Source of the DNA: Nakamurella multipartita DSM 44233
GTDB taxonomy: Bacteria; Actinomycetota; Actinomycetes; Mycobacteriales; Nakamurellaceae
Length of the DNA: 64,000 bases
Direction: 5' to 3'
Assembly: GCF_000024365.1 (NCBI RefSeq)
Contig: NC_013235.1
Coordinates: 186,001 to 250,000, forward strand
Position numbers and translations under genes: made by a program. Of this stretch, positions 1-9,411 are shown in pieces. The notes beneath the pieces were generated by a model that was not told where the DNA came from, did not search any database, and saw nothing but the letters and a program-made list of their open reading frames with translations. Each line of letters opens with the position of its first letter. The stretch's first letter is position 1.

Positions 1-3000
1 CCTCGACCGGCTCCCAGTCGGGCCGGAAATCATGACCGGCGCTCGCGAGCTGGTCCTGGAGCAGGGTCAGCGACGCCGCCACCCGGGTACGGCTGGACTT
101 GAGCGAACTCTCGTTGGGGCGCAGGTCTCCGGTGGCCGCCAAGACCTCCCGGAGCAGGGTCGTCACCGCGGCAGGCAGGGCGTCGATGATGTGATCGGCG
201 TCGGCCGGGAGCGCGTCGGTGGCGGTGGCGACCAACGCGGTTGGATCGGGCCATTGCTCGCGAGCGGTCGGCCAGGCGGGCGTGGTGCTCAACCGCAGGA
301 CGTCGGCGACGTCGGGCCGGCAGTAGGGCCGCAGCCGCAGGCAGTCCCGTTGGGCCTCGACGACGGCGTTGGCCAGCGAATCGACGGCGCCTTGGGCGGC
401 GCCGCGCCGCTCGCCGGCGGCGTCCCGGGCGTCGCCGTGGGCCTGCTCGGCGACGCGTTCCGCGGTCCGGGCATCGCGGTGCTCGGCGGTGGCCCGATCG
501 ATCTGCCCGTCGAGTTCGTCGACGGCGACGCCGACCGCGGCCCGCAGGGTTCTGAGCTCCTCCTCTCGAGCCCGATGACCGGTGCGGGAGAGCTCAGCCT
601 GTTCGGCGGCCTCGGCCAGCCGATCCCGCGCCCGGATCAGCTCTTCGACCGCGGTGTCCCGCGCCCGGCGGCGCTCGGTGGCGGTGGTTCGGGCCCCGCC
701 CAGCTCCGCCCCCGCCCGTCCGAAAAGGGCGACCGCGGCGGCGATGCCGTCGACCAGGTCGGGTTCGGCCGGCATCGATCGAGCGGCGGCCAGCCCGAGC
801 AGGGCATGGTGCCGGTGGTGATGGGCGGCGATGGCCTGATCGAGATCGCTTCGGGCGTTGTCCACCTCGCCGTGGACCGCCCGGGCCGCGGCCGATTCCC
901 GCTCGACCCGCCGGATGGCTGTGGTGAGCGGTCCGGTCGTCGGGAGGGCGGAGCGCGCCTGGTCGACCGCGTCGAGCATCGCCTGCAGCGCTCCGATCGC
1001 CGCCCCGGTGGCGTCGACCTGAGCGAGGACGTCGGCGATCTGCCGATCCAGGGCGGCCAATCGCTGGGCCCGGCGTCGAGACCGGGCCGTTGCACCGATG
1101 TACTCGGCGTGGGCCTTGCGGTGCGCGCCCAGCTGGAGCCCCTGTCGGAATCGTCCCAGCCGATCGATGGTCGGTGCCGCTCCTGGTCCCGATCCGGAGG
1201 GCTCGCCGACCGCGATCGAGGCGAGCACCGCCTCGATGGTCGAGATCCCTAGTGCGCCATCGGTTTCGGCAACCAACAGGGTGCCGAGCGGGGAGACGCG
1301 AGGGCGTTGCTCGGCCGGCAGCGGCAGCAGCACCGCGTCGGACTCGCCGGGATCGGCCGACCCATCCGGACCGATCCAGGCATCGAGCAGGTTGGCGGCC
1401 TCCAACGCGGCCTCGACCGCGGCCGCAGTGTCGTCATCGATCCCCGGGGCGAAATCGATCAACGCCCACAACGGGGCGCCGACCCGACCGTCCCTTCGCC
1501 CGGTGCGGGCCGCGAAGGCCGGGGGTGCCTGGTCCTGTTCTTCGGCGACCCGGGTCCGATCGGCCCGGATCGCGGCGAGCTGATCGCCCAGGAGGTTCAA
1601 GGTGTCGCCGAGCCGCCTGACCTCATCCCGGCGTGTCTGCCGGGCGTCGGCGATCTGCGCATCCAGGACGGCGGACAGCGGTGTGCTGCCGGACTCCCCG
1701 GCCCTGTCCACCGAGTCGACCAGGGCGGCGTGCACCGTGTCGGCCAGCCTGGGCGCGCCTGCCAGGCTGTCCAGTAGCGGTCCTCGCGAGCTGATCCAGT
1801 CCGCCAGCACCAGCTGGACCCGATCCCGCTCGGCGACGACGGCGGCCTGGGCCGCCATCAGGGCGGATTCGACGGCCTCCAGCCGCTCCTGGGCCCGGTC
1901 AAGGCGGCGTTGGGCCAGGTCGCGTTCGCGAGCCGCTTCGGCCACGCCGGCCATCGCGACCCGGACGGCCGCGACGTCGTCCTCTCGGGCCGTGATGCGC
2001 GCGGCCACCCGCTGGTCCAGGTGCTCGTCATCGACCTGGTCGTTGGTGTCCCAGTCGATGCCGGCGTCCCGGGCGGCCTCGGACAGCTCCGCGGCTCGCC
2101 GGCTGACTGCGGATAGCGCGTCTTCGTAGGCGGCTGCCGTGCCGGCTCGGGTCCGTTCTCGCTGCGCCGAGTCGGCCTCGGCCTGATCGCGGGCCTGGGC
2201 GTCCCGGTTGGCCGCCCGGCCCAGGTCGGCCGTGGCGTCCGCGAGCCGGTTGAGCTGCTCGCGGTCGCGGTAGGCCGATGAAGCCTTGAGCGAGTCCAGC
2301 CGGGACGTTGCTTCTTGCAGCCGATCCCGGGTCGCAGAGAGGTGCTGCTGCGCGGCGTCGCGGGCGGCGGCGGCCCGGTCTCGGGCGGCGAGCGCCGCGG
2401 TCAGGCTGACCCGAGCGGCGTCGATCGCCTCGAGCCGTACCGTCAGCCGGTCCGCCTCGGCGCGCGCGTGCGTGCGCAGGTAGGTGGTGTACCCCACCAG
2501 AAAAGCCGCCGCGGCGGCGTCGGCCTGGACCAGCCCGGACAGGGTGCGTTGGACGTTCTCCATGTCGCTGAAGGAATGGGCGGCCTCATCGACCAGGTGT
2601 TCATCCAGCGGGCGCAGACCGTCCGCCAACGCCCGGGACAGGCCTTTGGGGTCCAGATTCTTGGCCAGTTGGGGGCGGCGCAGCGTGAGCAGCAGGGTCA
2701 GCATCTGCTCGTACCGGCCGATGCCCAGGCCGAACAGCCGGGCGTCGACCGCGGTCCGATGAGCGAGCGGGCGTTCGGCCATCGTGGCCGGGAGGTGGTC
2801 CACCTCGGCCTCGAGCTGCCGTTTCGTCAGCGGCCGATCGTCCTCGCCGATCAAAGAGAAGTCGACGCCGACCTGGCCGTCGACCACGAAGTACCAGCGG
2901 GAGACCCGTTCGTGGTGACGCTGCGCCCGCAGTCCGGCGCCGATGGTCACCACTTCTCCGGCCGGATTCCCCGCTCGGCGGAACTCCATCCAGACGTACC

Positions 3001-3280
3001 CGTAGGCCGCTTCCTGGCCGCGGTAGAGCAGGTTGGCCTTCATGGTGCGCTCGTCACCGGCGAACGGGTTGAGTCGGCGCGGTTCGATTCGGCCATCCAG
3101 AACGAACGGGAACAGCACCTCAAGGGCCTTGGTCTTGCCCGATCCGTTCGGTCCGCGCAGCACCAGCCGGCCGTCGGCGAAGACGAACTCGTCGTCGCGG
3201 TAGTCCCACAGATTCACCACACCGCACCGGGTGGGCCGGAATCGGTCCGTCCTGGGCTCGGTGGCGCCGGAGTCCGTCAC
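1..3280 (-). CDS. jetC: JetC, SMC-like ATPase of a type II Wadjet system (C-terminus beyond window)
   Basis: The reading frame runs leftward from GTG at 3278-3280 and is still open at base 1, so about 1,093 N-terminal residues are visible. A Walker A motif, GPNGSGKT, lies at residues 43-50. It is followed by a long Ala/Arg/Glu/Asp-rich coiled coil from about residue 230, interrupted near residues 600-690 by a globular stretch (begins GAPLWALIDF) that fits an SMC hinge, then by more coiled coil to the edge. Walker B and the signature motif would lie outside. In this family (TIGR02680-like) JetC is the ATP-driven DNA-loop motor that, with JetA, JetB and the nuclease JetD, destroys small circular plasmids. 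It sits 29 bases after the jetB stop. No good ribosome site precedes the GTG, so the exact start is uncertain. jetD is expected to the left. Confidence 0.86.
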   Translation of the reverse strand, partial: MTDSGATEPRTDRFRPTRCGVVNLWDYRDDEFVFADGRLVLRGPNGSGKTKALEVLFPFVLDGRIEPRRLNPFAGDERTMKANLLYRGQEAAYGYVWMEFRRAGNPAGEVVTIGAGLRAQRHHERVSRWYFVVDGQVGVDFSLIGEDDRPLTKRQLEAEVDHLPATMAERPLAHRTAVDARLFGLGIGRYEQMLTLLLTLRRPQLAKNLDPKGLSRALADGLRPLDEHLVDEAAHSFSDMENVQRTLSGLVQADAAAAAFLVGYTTYLRTHARAEADRLTVRLEAIDAARVSLTAALAARDRAAAARDAAQQHLSATRDRLQEATSRLDSLKASSAYRDREQLNRLADATADLGRAANRDAQARDQAEADSAQRERTRAGTAAAYEDALSAVSRRAAELSEAARDAGIDWDTNDQVDDEHLDQRVAARITAREDDVAAVRVAMAGVAEAARERDLAQRRLDRAQERLEAVESALMAAQAAVVAERDRVQLVLADWISSRGPLLDSLAGAPRLADTVHAALVDSVDRAGESGSTPLSAVLDAQIADARQTRRDEVRRLGDTLNLLGDQLAAIRADRTRVAEEQDQAPPAFAARTGRRDGRVGAPLWALIDFAPGIDDDTAAAVEAALEAANLLDAWIGPDGSADPGESDAVLLPLPAEQRPRVSPLGTLLVAETDGALGISTIEAVLASIAVGEPSGSGPGAAPTIDRLGRFRQGLQLGAHRKAHAEYIGATARSRRRAQRLAALDRQIADVLAQVDATGAAIGALQAMLDAVDQARSALPTTGPLTTAIRRVERESAAARAVHGEVDNARSDLDQAIAAHHHRHHALLGLAAARSMPAEPDLVDGIAAAVALFGRAGAELGGARTTATERRRARDTAVEELIRARDRLAEAAEQAELSRTGHRAREEELRTLRAAVGVAVDELDGQIDRATAEHRDARTAERVAEQAHGDARDAAGERRGAAQGAVDSLANAVVEAQRDCLRLRPYCRPDVADVLRLSTTPAWPTAREQWPDPTALVATATDALPADADHIIDALPAAVTTLLREVLAATGDLRPNESSLKSSRTRVAASLTLLQDQLASAGHDFRPDWEPVE

Positions 3281-3309
3281 GCCCGATGACGGTAACAGGC
3301 CCGGCCCCG

Positions 3310-4710
3310 TCAGTCCTCCAGGTCGAACAGCCCGGCCGGGCGGTCGGTGGGCCGCACCGTGACCACGGCATTGCGGTAGCGGGCCAACAACGGCCGGGCC
3401 AGCACCCCGCCCGGCACCCGGATCACCATCTCCAACTCGGCCAGCAGCTCCAGCGCCGTTTGCAGCAGGCGATCCGGATCGGCCACAAATGCGGCCGACA
3501 GCGCCGTGCCGTAGGTGCCGATCAGGTCGCCCACGGCCGCGCGCAGCCAGCCGTCCTCCAGGAAGGGGTAGGCCGTCGGGGCCGCGTGGTCGTTCTCGTC
3601 GTCGTTGTCATCGCTCTCGACACCGTCTGGCTCCCGGTCGTCGCCGTCCTCGGCGAGCTGGGCGACCAGGTTGGCCCGGGGCAACGCCGCATCAAGGGAG
3701 TTCACCCATCGCTCGCTCCGGGCCGTATCGGCGGTCAGCTCGGTCAGCGGGGCCTGGTCCGGATCCACGACGCGGTCGGCGATTCGGTTGGCCAGTAACA
3801 GCGCCATCTGCGCTCGGGTGCCCGAACCAGGGAACCGGCGGTCCGAGAACATGCCTGAGACGTCCAACAGGGCAACGCCCTCGCTGCGTCGTTCGATGGA
3901 AAGGCCGGTCATTTCGGCTACTTCGGCGGTCGGTCCGGGGGCGCGCAACATGCCTCGATCGGCCGCGTCGAGATCGGCGTAGTAGACCACCGGTTGCTCG
4001 ACCAGCGCGCGCCGGACGCGCTGGGCCGATTCTCGGCGGCGGGTGTCCCGGCTGACCCCCTGCGGCCGGTGCAGCAATGCGCGCGCCGTGCCGATGTGCT
4101 GTAGGACGGGCGAGGGACGATACAGGGCGCGCAACACGTCGCGGTCGATGTCGTACAACGCCTCGCCGACCGAGGGATCGTCGACCCAGCGTCGAGCACT
4201 GCCGTCGGCCAGCCGGATCGCCCCACGGGCTTCGAGCCACCCGGCGGCATCGACGAACCCGGACCGGTCAGGGTGCCGATCCAACGAGAGCTCCAGGCCG
4301 TCGATCCGTTCAGCCTCGGCCGCGACCCGTTCGGCAAGTTCCGATAGTGCGATCTGGGTACCGGCGCGCCCCAGCACGGCCAGCGCCAGGCAGAGATAGG
4401 CATATCGGCGCCGATCGAACGGTCGGTCGAGCTGGGCGCCGGCCAGCGCCGGCTGGCTCGCATCGAAGGCGTCCCGCACTCGGGAAAGCCGGGCCGTCGT
4501 CGACGTCAGCTCCAGGCGGTAGCCGAACAGGTCGGCCAGTTCCGTGCGCAGCGGCACCGCCCATCGCCGAACCAACGGCAACGCTTCCGCATTCGGGTAG
4601 CTCGCCGTGATCAACGGCCAGGTCAGCAGGACCCGGGCGGCCCGTTGGTAGGCGGCGCGTTCCAGCAATGTGACCGCGGCGCCGCTCGGCTGGTCGAGCG
4701 GGCTGTTCAT
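3310..4710 (-). CDS. jetB: JetB, MukE-like subunit of type II Wadjet (TIGR02678-like)
   Basis: This 466-residue protein matches the TIGR02678/JetB family in its N-terminal helix-rich part and in its position between jetA and jetC. JetB proteins are winged-helix partners that bind the kleisin JetA and regulate the JetC motor. Its ATG overlaps the jetA stop (ATGA), which points to translational coupling and fixed stoichiometry. A very acidic low-complexity insert (rich in D and E, around residues 345-375) lies before the last conserved block and may be a flexible linker. The identification rests on order, size and general resemblance, as no catalytic motif is expected in this subunit. Confidence 0.85.
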   Translation of the reverse strand: MNSPLDQPSGAAVTLLERAAYQRAARVLLTWPLITASYPNAEALPLVRRWAVPLRTELADLFGYRLELTSTTARLSRVRDAFDASQPALAGAQLDRPFDRRRYAYLCLALAVLGRAGTQIALSELAERVAAEAERIDGLELSLDRHPDRSGFVDAAGWLEARGAIRLADGSARRWVDDPSVGEALYDIDRDVLRALYRPSPVLQHIGTARALLHRPQGVSRDTRRRESAQRVRRALVEQPVVYYADLDAADRGMLRAPGPTAEVAEMTGLSIERRSEGVALLDVSGMFSDRRFPGSGTRAQMALLLANRIADRVVDPDQAPLTELTADTARSERWVNSLDAALPRANLVAQLAEDGDDREPDGVESDDNDDENDHAAPTAYPFLEDGWLRAAVGDLIGTYGTALSAAFVADPDRLLQTALELLAELEMVIRVPGGVLARPLLARYRNAVVTVRPTDRPAGLFDLED

Positions 4711-6260
4711 CGTGATCCGACCCGATCAGGGCCGGACGCGCTGACCGTCAGGGCCATTCGATCCAGCCGCAACACCCCGCGGACGGTCTCGACCGCGGTC
4801 GACTGCTCCTGCGGGACAAGCGTGAGCCGGACCCCGAGCGTCGAACCGGTCGCCGGCACCCGCCCGGAGACTGGCACCCTGGCACCCAGGGCGACGTCGA
4901 GCAGTGAGAACAGCAGTGCAGTCTCGGGTTCGGAGAGGATCCGGCCGGCCAGCGGTGAGCTGGTCAGAGACCCCGCGGCCCCGGTGCGGGCCGACCGGTC
5001 CGCCAGCTGAGTTGCCCGCAACCGTCGGCGCCCGGCCTCGTTGCGGTCGAGCCGGGCCGGTGGCCCTGGGCTGCCCTGCTTGCCCGATTCCACCAGGGTG
5101 CGAGAGAGCTCGACCGGGTCGGCCTCCCACCAGGTGCGGCGGGTCGGAATCAGCTCGGGATCGGGGTGGACCACGCTGACGTGGCGTGGCCGGCTCAGGT
5201 CGAACGCGGCGACGAACAGCGCATGGGCGGAGGGCAGGTCGGTCGTGGCCGCGAACCAGGCGGCCAGGTGGCGGAGCTGGCTCTCCCGGTTGACCCCGCC
5301 CAGCCGGGCCTCGGTCACCCGGCGGAGCAGGGCCAGGACGGCGGCGACCGCGCTGATCGTGGCATCTTGCAACCGGTCGGCCTCGCTGCGGTGCGTTTCG
5401 CCGGGCACGGCGACGAACCAGTGCACCAGCCCGTCCCATCGCTGCCGCCAGTCCTGGAGTCGATCGGCCGGGCTGCGAAAGATCCGCTCATCGGCTTCGG
5501 CGGCCAGCTCGACCAGCCGGTCCACCCCGCTGTCCCGCACCGCCTGCACCGCGGCCGTCAACCGCGGCGCGAAGCGAGCCAGCTCGGTGGAGAACTCCCG
5601 CAGGTGGGCGATGAGCGCGTCCTTGTGGGTCAGGAACAGCTCGGCGCTGCTGTCCGTGCTCTTGGACAGATCCGAGAGCATCAGGTAGAACCGGGCGGCT
5701 CGTTCGGCCATCTCGCCCAATACCGAGTCGAGCCGGTTCAGCTTGCGATAGACCAGGTCGGCGTCACCGGCCCGATTGGCGGCGGCCAAGTCGAGCAGGT
5801 CGGTGAGCAACTCGGGCAGCACCAGGCGGGACAAGGTGGCGTCGTCCAGCCGGGCGCCCAGCACGTCCTCCACCGCTCGATAGGCGCGATAGCCGGCCTG
5901 ATTGAACTGGTAGACGTAGTGCCGGTTGCGATACTCGGCCAGCGTGGCGGCTCGGGCCCCGTCGTAGCTGCGGTCCAGGACCTGCCAGCCGTACAGCTGG
6001 TCGAGCAGGGGATTGACCTCGTCCGGGGCGAGCGCCGGGACCGCGCCGCTCGGATGGTCCTGGGCCAGCGAGGCCAACGACGCGCTCACTTCGGCGGCGT
6101 GCTGCAGCACCACGTAGTTGGCCCGGCTGCGCTCCATGGCCCGCAGCACCCACAGGTAGGAAATGCTCTTCTCCGCCGTCGTGAACGCGAACAGCCGTAA
6201 CCGCTCGCTATCGGTGAACCCGGGATTGAACGTCGCCGGGATGGCGTCGGGCTCGCTCAC
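4707..6260 (-). CDS. jetA: JetA, kleisin-like subunit of type II Wadjet (TIGR02677-like)
   Basis: A 517-residue protein starting VSEPDAIPATF at GTG 6258-6260. TIGR02677/JetA proteins have about this length and begin with the same type of segment (LFAFTTAEKSISYLWVLRAM near residues 21-40). JetA is the MukF-like kleisin that bridges the two JetC heads and recruits JetB. A -10 box, TAGGCT, ends seven bases before the GTG, so the operon probably starts as a leaderless message. That decides against a much longer in-frame extension upstream, which would run over cobU. The gene follows cobU by 29 bases in the same direction but has its own promoter. jetB overlaps its stop codon. Confidence 0.87.
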   Translation of the reverse strand: MSEPDAIPATFNPGFTDSERLRLFAFTTAEKSISYLWVLRAMERSRANYVVLQHAAEVSASLASLAQDHPSGAVPALAPDEVNPLLDQLYGWQVLDRSYDGARAATLAEYRNRHYVYQFNQAGYRAYRAVEDVLGARLDDATLSRLVLPELLTDLLDLAAANRAGDADLVYRKLNRLDSVLGEMAERAARFYLMLSDLSKSTDSSAELFLTHKDALIAHLREFSTELARFAPRLTAAVQAVRDSGVDRLVELAAEADERIFRSPADRLQDWRQRWDGLVHWFVAVPGETHRSEADRLQDATISAVAAVLALLRRVTEARLGGVNRESQLRHLAAWFAATTDLPSAHALFVAAFDLSRPRHVSVVHPDPELIPTRRTWWEADPVELSRTLVESGKQGSPGPPARLDRNEAGRRRLRATQLADRSARTGAAGSLTSSPLAGRILSEPETALLFSLLDVALGARVPVSGRVPATGSTLGVRLTLVPQEQSTAVETVRGVLRLDRMALTVSASGPDRVGSR

Positions 6261-6267
6261 CCGGCCG

Positions 6268-6273
6268 AGCCTA
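6268..6273 (-). promoter_or_regulatory. -10 box of the Wadjet operon (leaderless)
   Basis: TAGGCT on the minus strand, then seven bases, then the jetA GTG. It lies inside the 29-base gap after cobU, so the defence operon can be transcribed independently of the cobalamin gene. Confidence 0.5.
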
Positions 6274-6289
6274 CGGCTGGGTTCGGCCG

Positions 6290-6832
6290 TCACAGCCGCA
6301 GCGTCCGCCCGGCGACGACCAGCAGCACGTCGTCGCTGGCCGCCGCGATCCGCTGGTTGACCCGCCCGAGCAGGTCGCGGAAGGTGCGGCCGGACCGGTG
6401 CTCGGGCACCACGCCCCAACCGACCTCGTTGGTCACCGCGACCAACGGCCCGGGATGGGACCGCCAGGCCCGCTCGAGATCGTCGAGCTGCCGGTCGAAG
6501 TCGGGTTGCCATTCGGCCAGCCGCCGATCCCAGGTGCCGAGCTGGTCGACCACCGCGGTCACCCAGGTGCCCAGGCAGTCGATCAGCACCGCGGCCCTTT
6601 CCTGGCCGAGCGCCCGGGCCAGGTCGGTGGTCTCGACCGTTCGCCAGTGGGATGGACGCTGCGCCCGGTGGGCGTCGATCCGGTCGGCCCACTCCGGGTC
6701 GACGGATCGATCGGGGACCGGCCCGGGGGCCAGGTAACTGACGGCCGGACGATCGGCCAGCAGGTTCTCGGCCACGCGGGACTTGCCCGATCGGACGCCG
6801 CCGGTGACCAGGGTGCGGCGGGTCGAAGTCAC
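6290..6832 (-). CDS. cobU: Adenosylcobinamide kinase / guanylyltransferase
   Basis: A 180-residue protein with the P-loop GGVRSGKS at residues 11-18 and the CobU/CobP family block VTNEVGWGVVPE near residue 130. It phosphorylates adenosylcobinamide and adds GMP to give adenosylcobinamide-GDP in the late cobalamin pathway. The start is GTG at 6830-6832, six bases after a TACGGT -10 box, another leaderless arrangement. The other cobalamin genes nearby (cobD at 9460 and cobK at 12081) are in separate transcription units, so this is a scattered rather than single cob operon. Length and motifs are complete. Confidence 0.94.
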   Translation of the reverse strand: MTSTRRTLVTGGVRSGKSRVAENLLADRPAVSYLAPGPVPDRSVDPEWADRIDAHRAQRPSHWRTVETTDLARALGQERAAVLIDCLGTWVTAVVDQLGTWDRRLAEWQPDFDRQLDDLERAWRSHPGPLVAVTNEVGWGVVPEHRSGRTFRDLLGRVNQRIAAASDDVLLVVAGRTLRL

Positions 6833-6838
6833 CGCTCG

Positions 6839-6844
6839 ACCGTA
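6839..6844 (-). promoter_or_regulatory. -10 box of cobU (leaderless)
   Basis: TACGGT on the minus strand, six bases before the GTG start of cobU. No ribosome-binding site is visible between them. Confidence 0.5.
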
Positions 6845-6848
6845 CCGG

Positions 6849-8024
6849 TCACGCCGCCCACGACGGCCCGTCGGCCGGCAGTCGGTAGACCCGGCGGGCG
6901 TTGTCGGCCCCGATCATCCGGGCCACCCGGGCCGCGTCGGTCGCCGACCAGTCACCCTCGCGCACCCACCGGCCAAGTGTCCGGGCCATCCCGCGGCGCC
7001 ACAGCACGGCGCCCAACAGGTGCAGTTCCGGCGGGCCGCAGGCGTCGGAGGAGTAGAGCTGCTTGGCGAACGGGGCGAGTTCCAGTGACTCGGCGACCAA
7101 CTCGACCGAGCGGACACCGAGATGGTTGATGGCCAGACCGACATCGAGATAGACGTGGCCGAACGCCTGGGCGAGGTACCCGGCCGCCCGGTGATAGGGG
7201 TAGCAGTGCAGCAGGACGATCGGGACGGTGCGTCTTGCGTGCAGCAAGGGCACCAGGAGCAGCGGGTCGGCGGTCCGCAGGTCCAGGTCCCGGTCGCCCA
7301 GTCCGACGTGGATCTGCACGGGCAGGCCGGCGTCGGCGGCCGCGTGCACGCCGAACGCGATGATCGTGGGGTCGTCGACCCGCACCGTCGGGGAACCGGG
7401 CAACGGCGCGGCGGCCCGGCCGACCGCCGCATCGGAGGGTCGCGACCAGTCGATGTCCAGGCCGCACCGGTACGCCGCGACGGTCTTCGCGGCGACCACG
7501 GCCGGGCCGGCGGCGGCCAGCCGAGCGCGGAACTCCTGCGCCCAGGACGGTCCGGAAATTCCTTCTGCGAGCAGGGTTTCGGCCAGCGACTCCAGCCGCA
7601 GCACCTCGCCGGCGACCCCACCCGCCCAGTGCGCCAGTTGCCGGGGCGGGCACAGCCGATCGGTCCAGAAGCCGGAGTCCACCAGCCAGGTCGACACCCC
7701 GGCGGCGGGCAGCATGGCCCGGGCCAGCAGCTCTGGGGTCATGGTCGAGCGCCGATGCCAGTACTCGTCGGCGTCGACCGCGGGCGGTAGGTCGAGCTGC
7801 GGTGCACACCAGCGGCGCACGGCAAACCCGAGCTGGCTGTCGAACTGCGTCATGAACGCTGGAATCGGATCGGCCGTAGCCTCGTTCAGCGATTCCTCGA
7901 ACCCGGCCCGATCCAGCTCTCCGGTGAAGCAGCCGTGGACGTGATGGTCGATCAGGGGCTCGGCCAGCGCGGCCGCTACGTCGTCGTCGACGCCCGAAAG
8001 CCCTTCGAGGAAAGCGGCGCTCAC
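6849..8024 (-). CDS. FluG N-terminal-like amidohydrolase
   Basis: A 391-residue metal-dependent hydrolase of the amidohydrolase-2 superfamily. The N-terminal HxH metal motif is in DHHVHGCF (residues 26-33); a further candidate metal His is in IHVGLGD, another in LLHCYPYH, and the late Asp is in YSSDACGP. Its GTG start overlaps the stop of the upstream glutamine-synthetase-like gene (GTGA), so the two are coupled. In fungal FluG the same two domains are fused in one protein in the opposite order. The natural substrate is unknown; a gamma-glutamylated amine or related amide is a reasonable guess from the partner enzyme. It ends 16 bases before cobU starts. Confidence 0.78.
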   Translation of the reverse strand: MSAAFLEGLSGVDDDVAAALAEPLIDHHVHGCFTGELDRAGFEESLNEATADPIPAFMTQFDSQLGFAVRRWCAPQLDLPPAVDADEYWHRRSTMTPELLARAMLPAAGVSTWLVDSGFWTDRLCPPRQLAHWAGGVAGEVLRLESLAETLLAEGISGPSWAQEFRARLAAAGPAVVAAKTVAAYRCGLDIDWSRPSDAAVGRAAAPLPGSPTVRVDDPTIIAFGVHAAADAGLPVQIHVGLGDRDLDLRTADPLLLVPLLHARRTVPIVLLHCYPYHRAAGYLAQAFGHVYLDVGLAINHLGVRSVELVAESLELAPFAKQLYSSDACGPPELHLLGAVLWRRGMARTLGRWVREGDWSATDAARVARMIGADNARRVYRLPADGPSWAA

Positions 8025-9379
8025 CCGCTGAACGCCTGCCGGAAGGCGGCCGCGACGACGTCGGGATCGGCCCCGGAGTAGGCCTGCAGCTCGTGCCGCC
8101 GCACGGCCAGGGTGCCGTCGACGACGACGTCACCGAGCAACCGGCGGGCCAGCGACGAGCGGTCCAGGGCTGCCAGGGCGGCCGCCTGATCGGCGGCCAG
8201 GGCCAGCGCGGATCGTCGCTCGGCGGTCAGCTCGACCGGATTGACCGGCACCTCGTCCGGCAAGGCCAACTGCCGCTCGATGCCGTCCAGGGCCGACCCC
8301 AGCAGGGCCGCCGCGGCCAGGTACGGGTTGGCACTGGCGTCGACGACCTTCACCTCGACGGAGGCGCCATGCGGGTTGCCGGGGGTGGCGGCCACCAGGC
8401 GGATCGCCGCCTCCCGATTCTCCAGACCCCAGCAGGCAAAGGCGCCGGCCCAGTTGCCGGGCCGCAGCCTGGTCGAGGACACCGCCGACCCGGCCAGCAC
8501 GGCCTGCACGCCGGGCAGGCCGTCGATCAGCCCGGCGATCGCGGCCCCGCCGGCGGGGTGAAGCCCGTGCGGTCCGGCCCCGCCGGACAGCAGCGGTCCC
8601 TCGCCGTCGGTCAGGGAGAGATGCAGGTGCGCACCGTTTCCCGCCCCGCCGGCGAACGGCACCGGCGAGAACGAGACTCCGCAGCCGTGCCGGGCCGCCG
8701 CCCGCCCGATCAGCAGCCGGGCCAAGACCGTTCGATCGGCCGTGGTGAGCGGGTCGGCCGGGGGCAGCGAGATCTCGAACTGGTCGGCGCCGTACTCGGC
8801 GTGCAGCTGTTCCAACGGCATCCCGGCGCCGTCGAAGCTGTCGGTCAGATCGGTCAGCAGCGGGGCGATGTCCAGCAGGGGCCGGGCGCCGTAGCCCTGC
8901 CAGGTCGGCCCGATCCGGGCGGCCCCGTCGGGTCGGGTCAGCACGAATTCCAGTTCCGTCCCGGTCCGGGCGGCCAGGCCGGCGGCACCCAGCGCGTCGA
9001 CGACCGCGCGCAGCCGCGCCCGCGGGCAGCCCACGAACGGTGTCCCGTCCTGCTCGCAGAAGTCCGCCGGCGCCCAGGCCACCCCGGACTCCAGGACGGT
9101 GGTGGCGGCCGGGTCGATCCGCAGGCGCAGGTCGCCGACCACGCCGAACCGGGCGGTGAACGCGATGGACATGTCGACGCCGAACGCCAACCAGGACGGC
9201 GAGGCCCCCATGCCGGCCGTCACGAAGTCCGATAATCTCTCCACTGGAACACTTTTCGCGCGGATGACGCCGGCGTAGTCGACCGCGGTGCCGACCAGCA
9301 GCCGCACCGACCGGTCGTGCAGCCGGGCGGCGGTGGACGGGACGGAACCACCGACGAAACGGGTGCTCGATTCGATCAT
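8021..9379 (-). CDS. Glutamine synthetase-like ligase (FluG C-terminal / gamma-glutamyl-amine type)
   Basis: A 452-residue type I glutamine synthetase homologue. The catalytic core is recognisable: GTELEFVL (metal Glu), the ATP/ammonia block GNGAHLHLSL, and the Arg-rich block RPGNWAGAFACWGLENREAA followed by KVVDASANPYL. It is shorter and more divergent than housekeeping GlnA and lacks an obvious adenylylation loop. Together with the amidohydrolase overlap this suggests a ligase for gamma-glutamylation of an amine rather than ammonia assimilation. The ATG at 9377-9379 is chosen because GGGAG stands five bases upstream and a -10 box (TACGGT, 9412-9417) lies at a normal distance. It is transcribed divergently from cobD. 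Confidence 0.8.
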   Translation of the reverse strand: MIESSTRFVGGSVPSTAARLHDRSVRLLVGTAVDYAGVIRAKSVPVERLSDFVTAGMGASPSWLAFGVDMSIAFTARFGVVGDLRLRIDPAATTVLESGVAWAPADFCEQDGTPFVGCPRARLRAVVDALGAAGLAARTGTELEFVLTRPDGAARIGPTWQGYGARPLLDIAPLLTDLTDSFDGAGMPLEQLHAEYGADQFEISLPPADPLTTADRTVLARLLIGRAAARHGCGVSFSPVPFAGGAGNGAHLHLSLTDGEGPLLSGGAGPHGLHPAGGAAIAGLIDGLPGVQAVLAGSAVSSTRLRPGNWAGAFACWGLENREAAIRLVAATPGNPHGASVEVKVVDASANPYLAAAALLGSALDGIERQLALPDEVPVNPVELTAERRSALALAADQAAALAALDRSSLARRLLGDVVVDGTLAVRRHELQAYSGADPDVVAAAFRQAFSG

Positions 9380-9411
9380 GAGGGCTCCCAGTGTCGACCG
9401 TCGGTGATCCG

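Noticed and set aside
32-3289. Long plus-strand frames opposite jetC
   Set aside because: They are antisense to a recognisable SMC protein with Walker A motif, have no homologous motifs and reflect the high GC content.
6261-6692. N-terminal extension of JetA
   Set aside because: It would overlap cobU in another frame; the promoter box and homologue start support GTG 6260.
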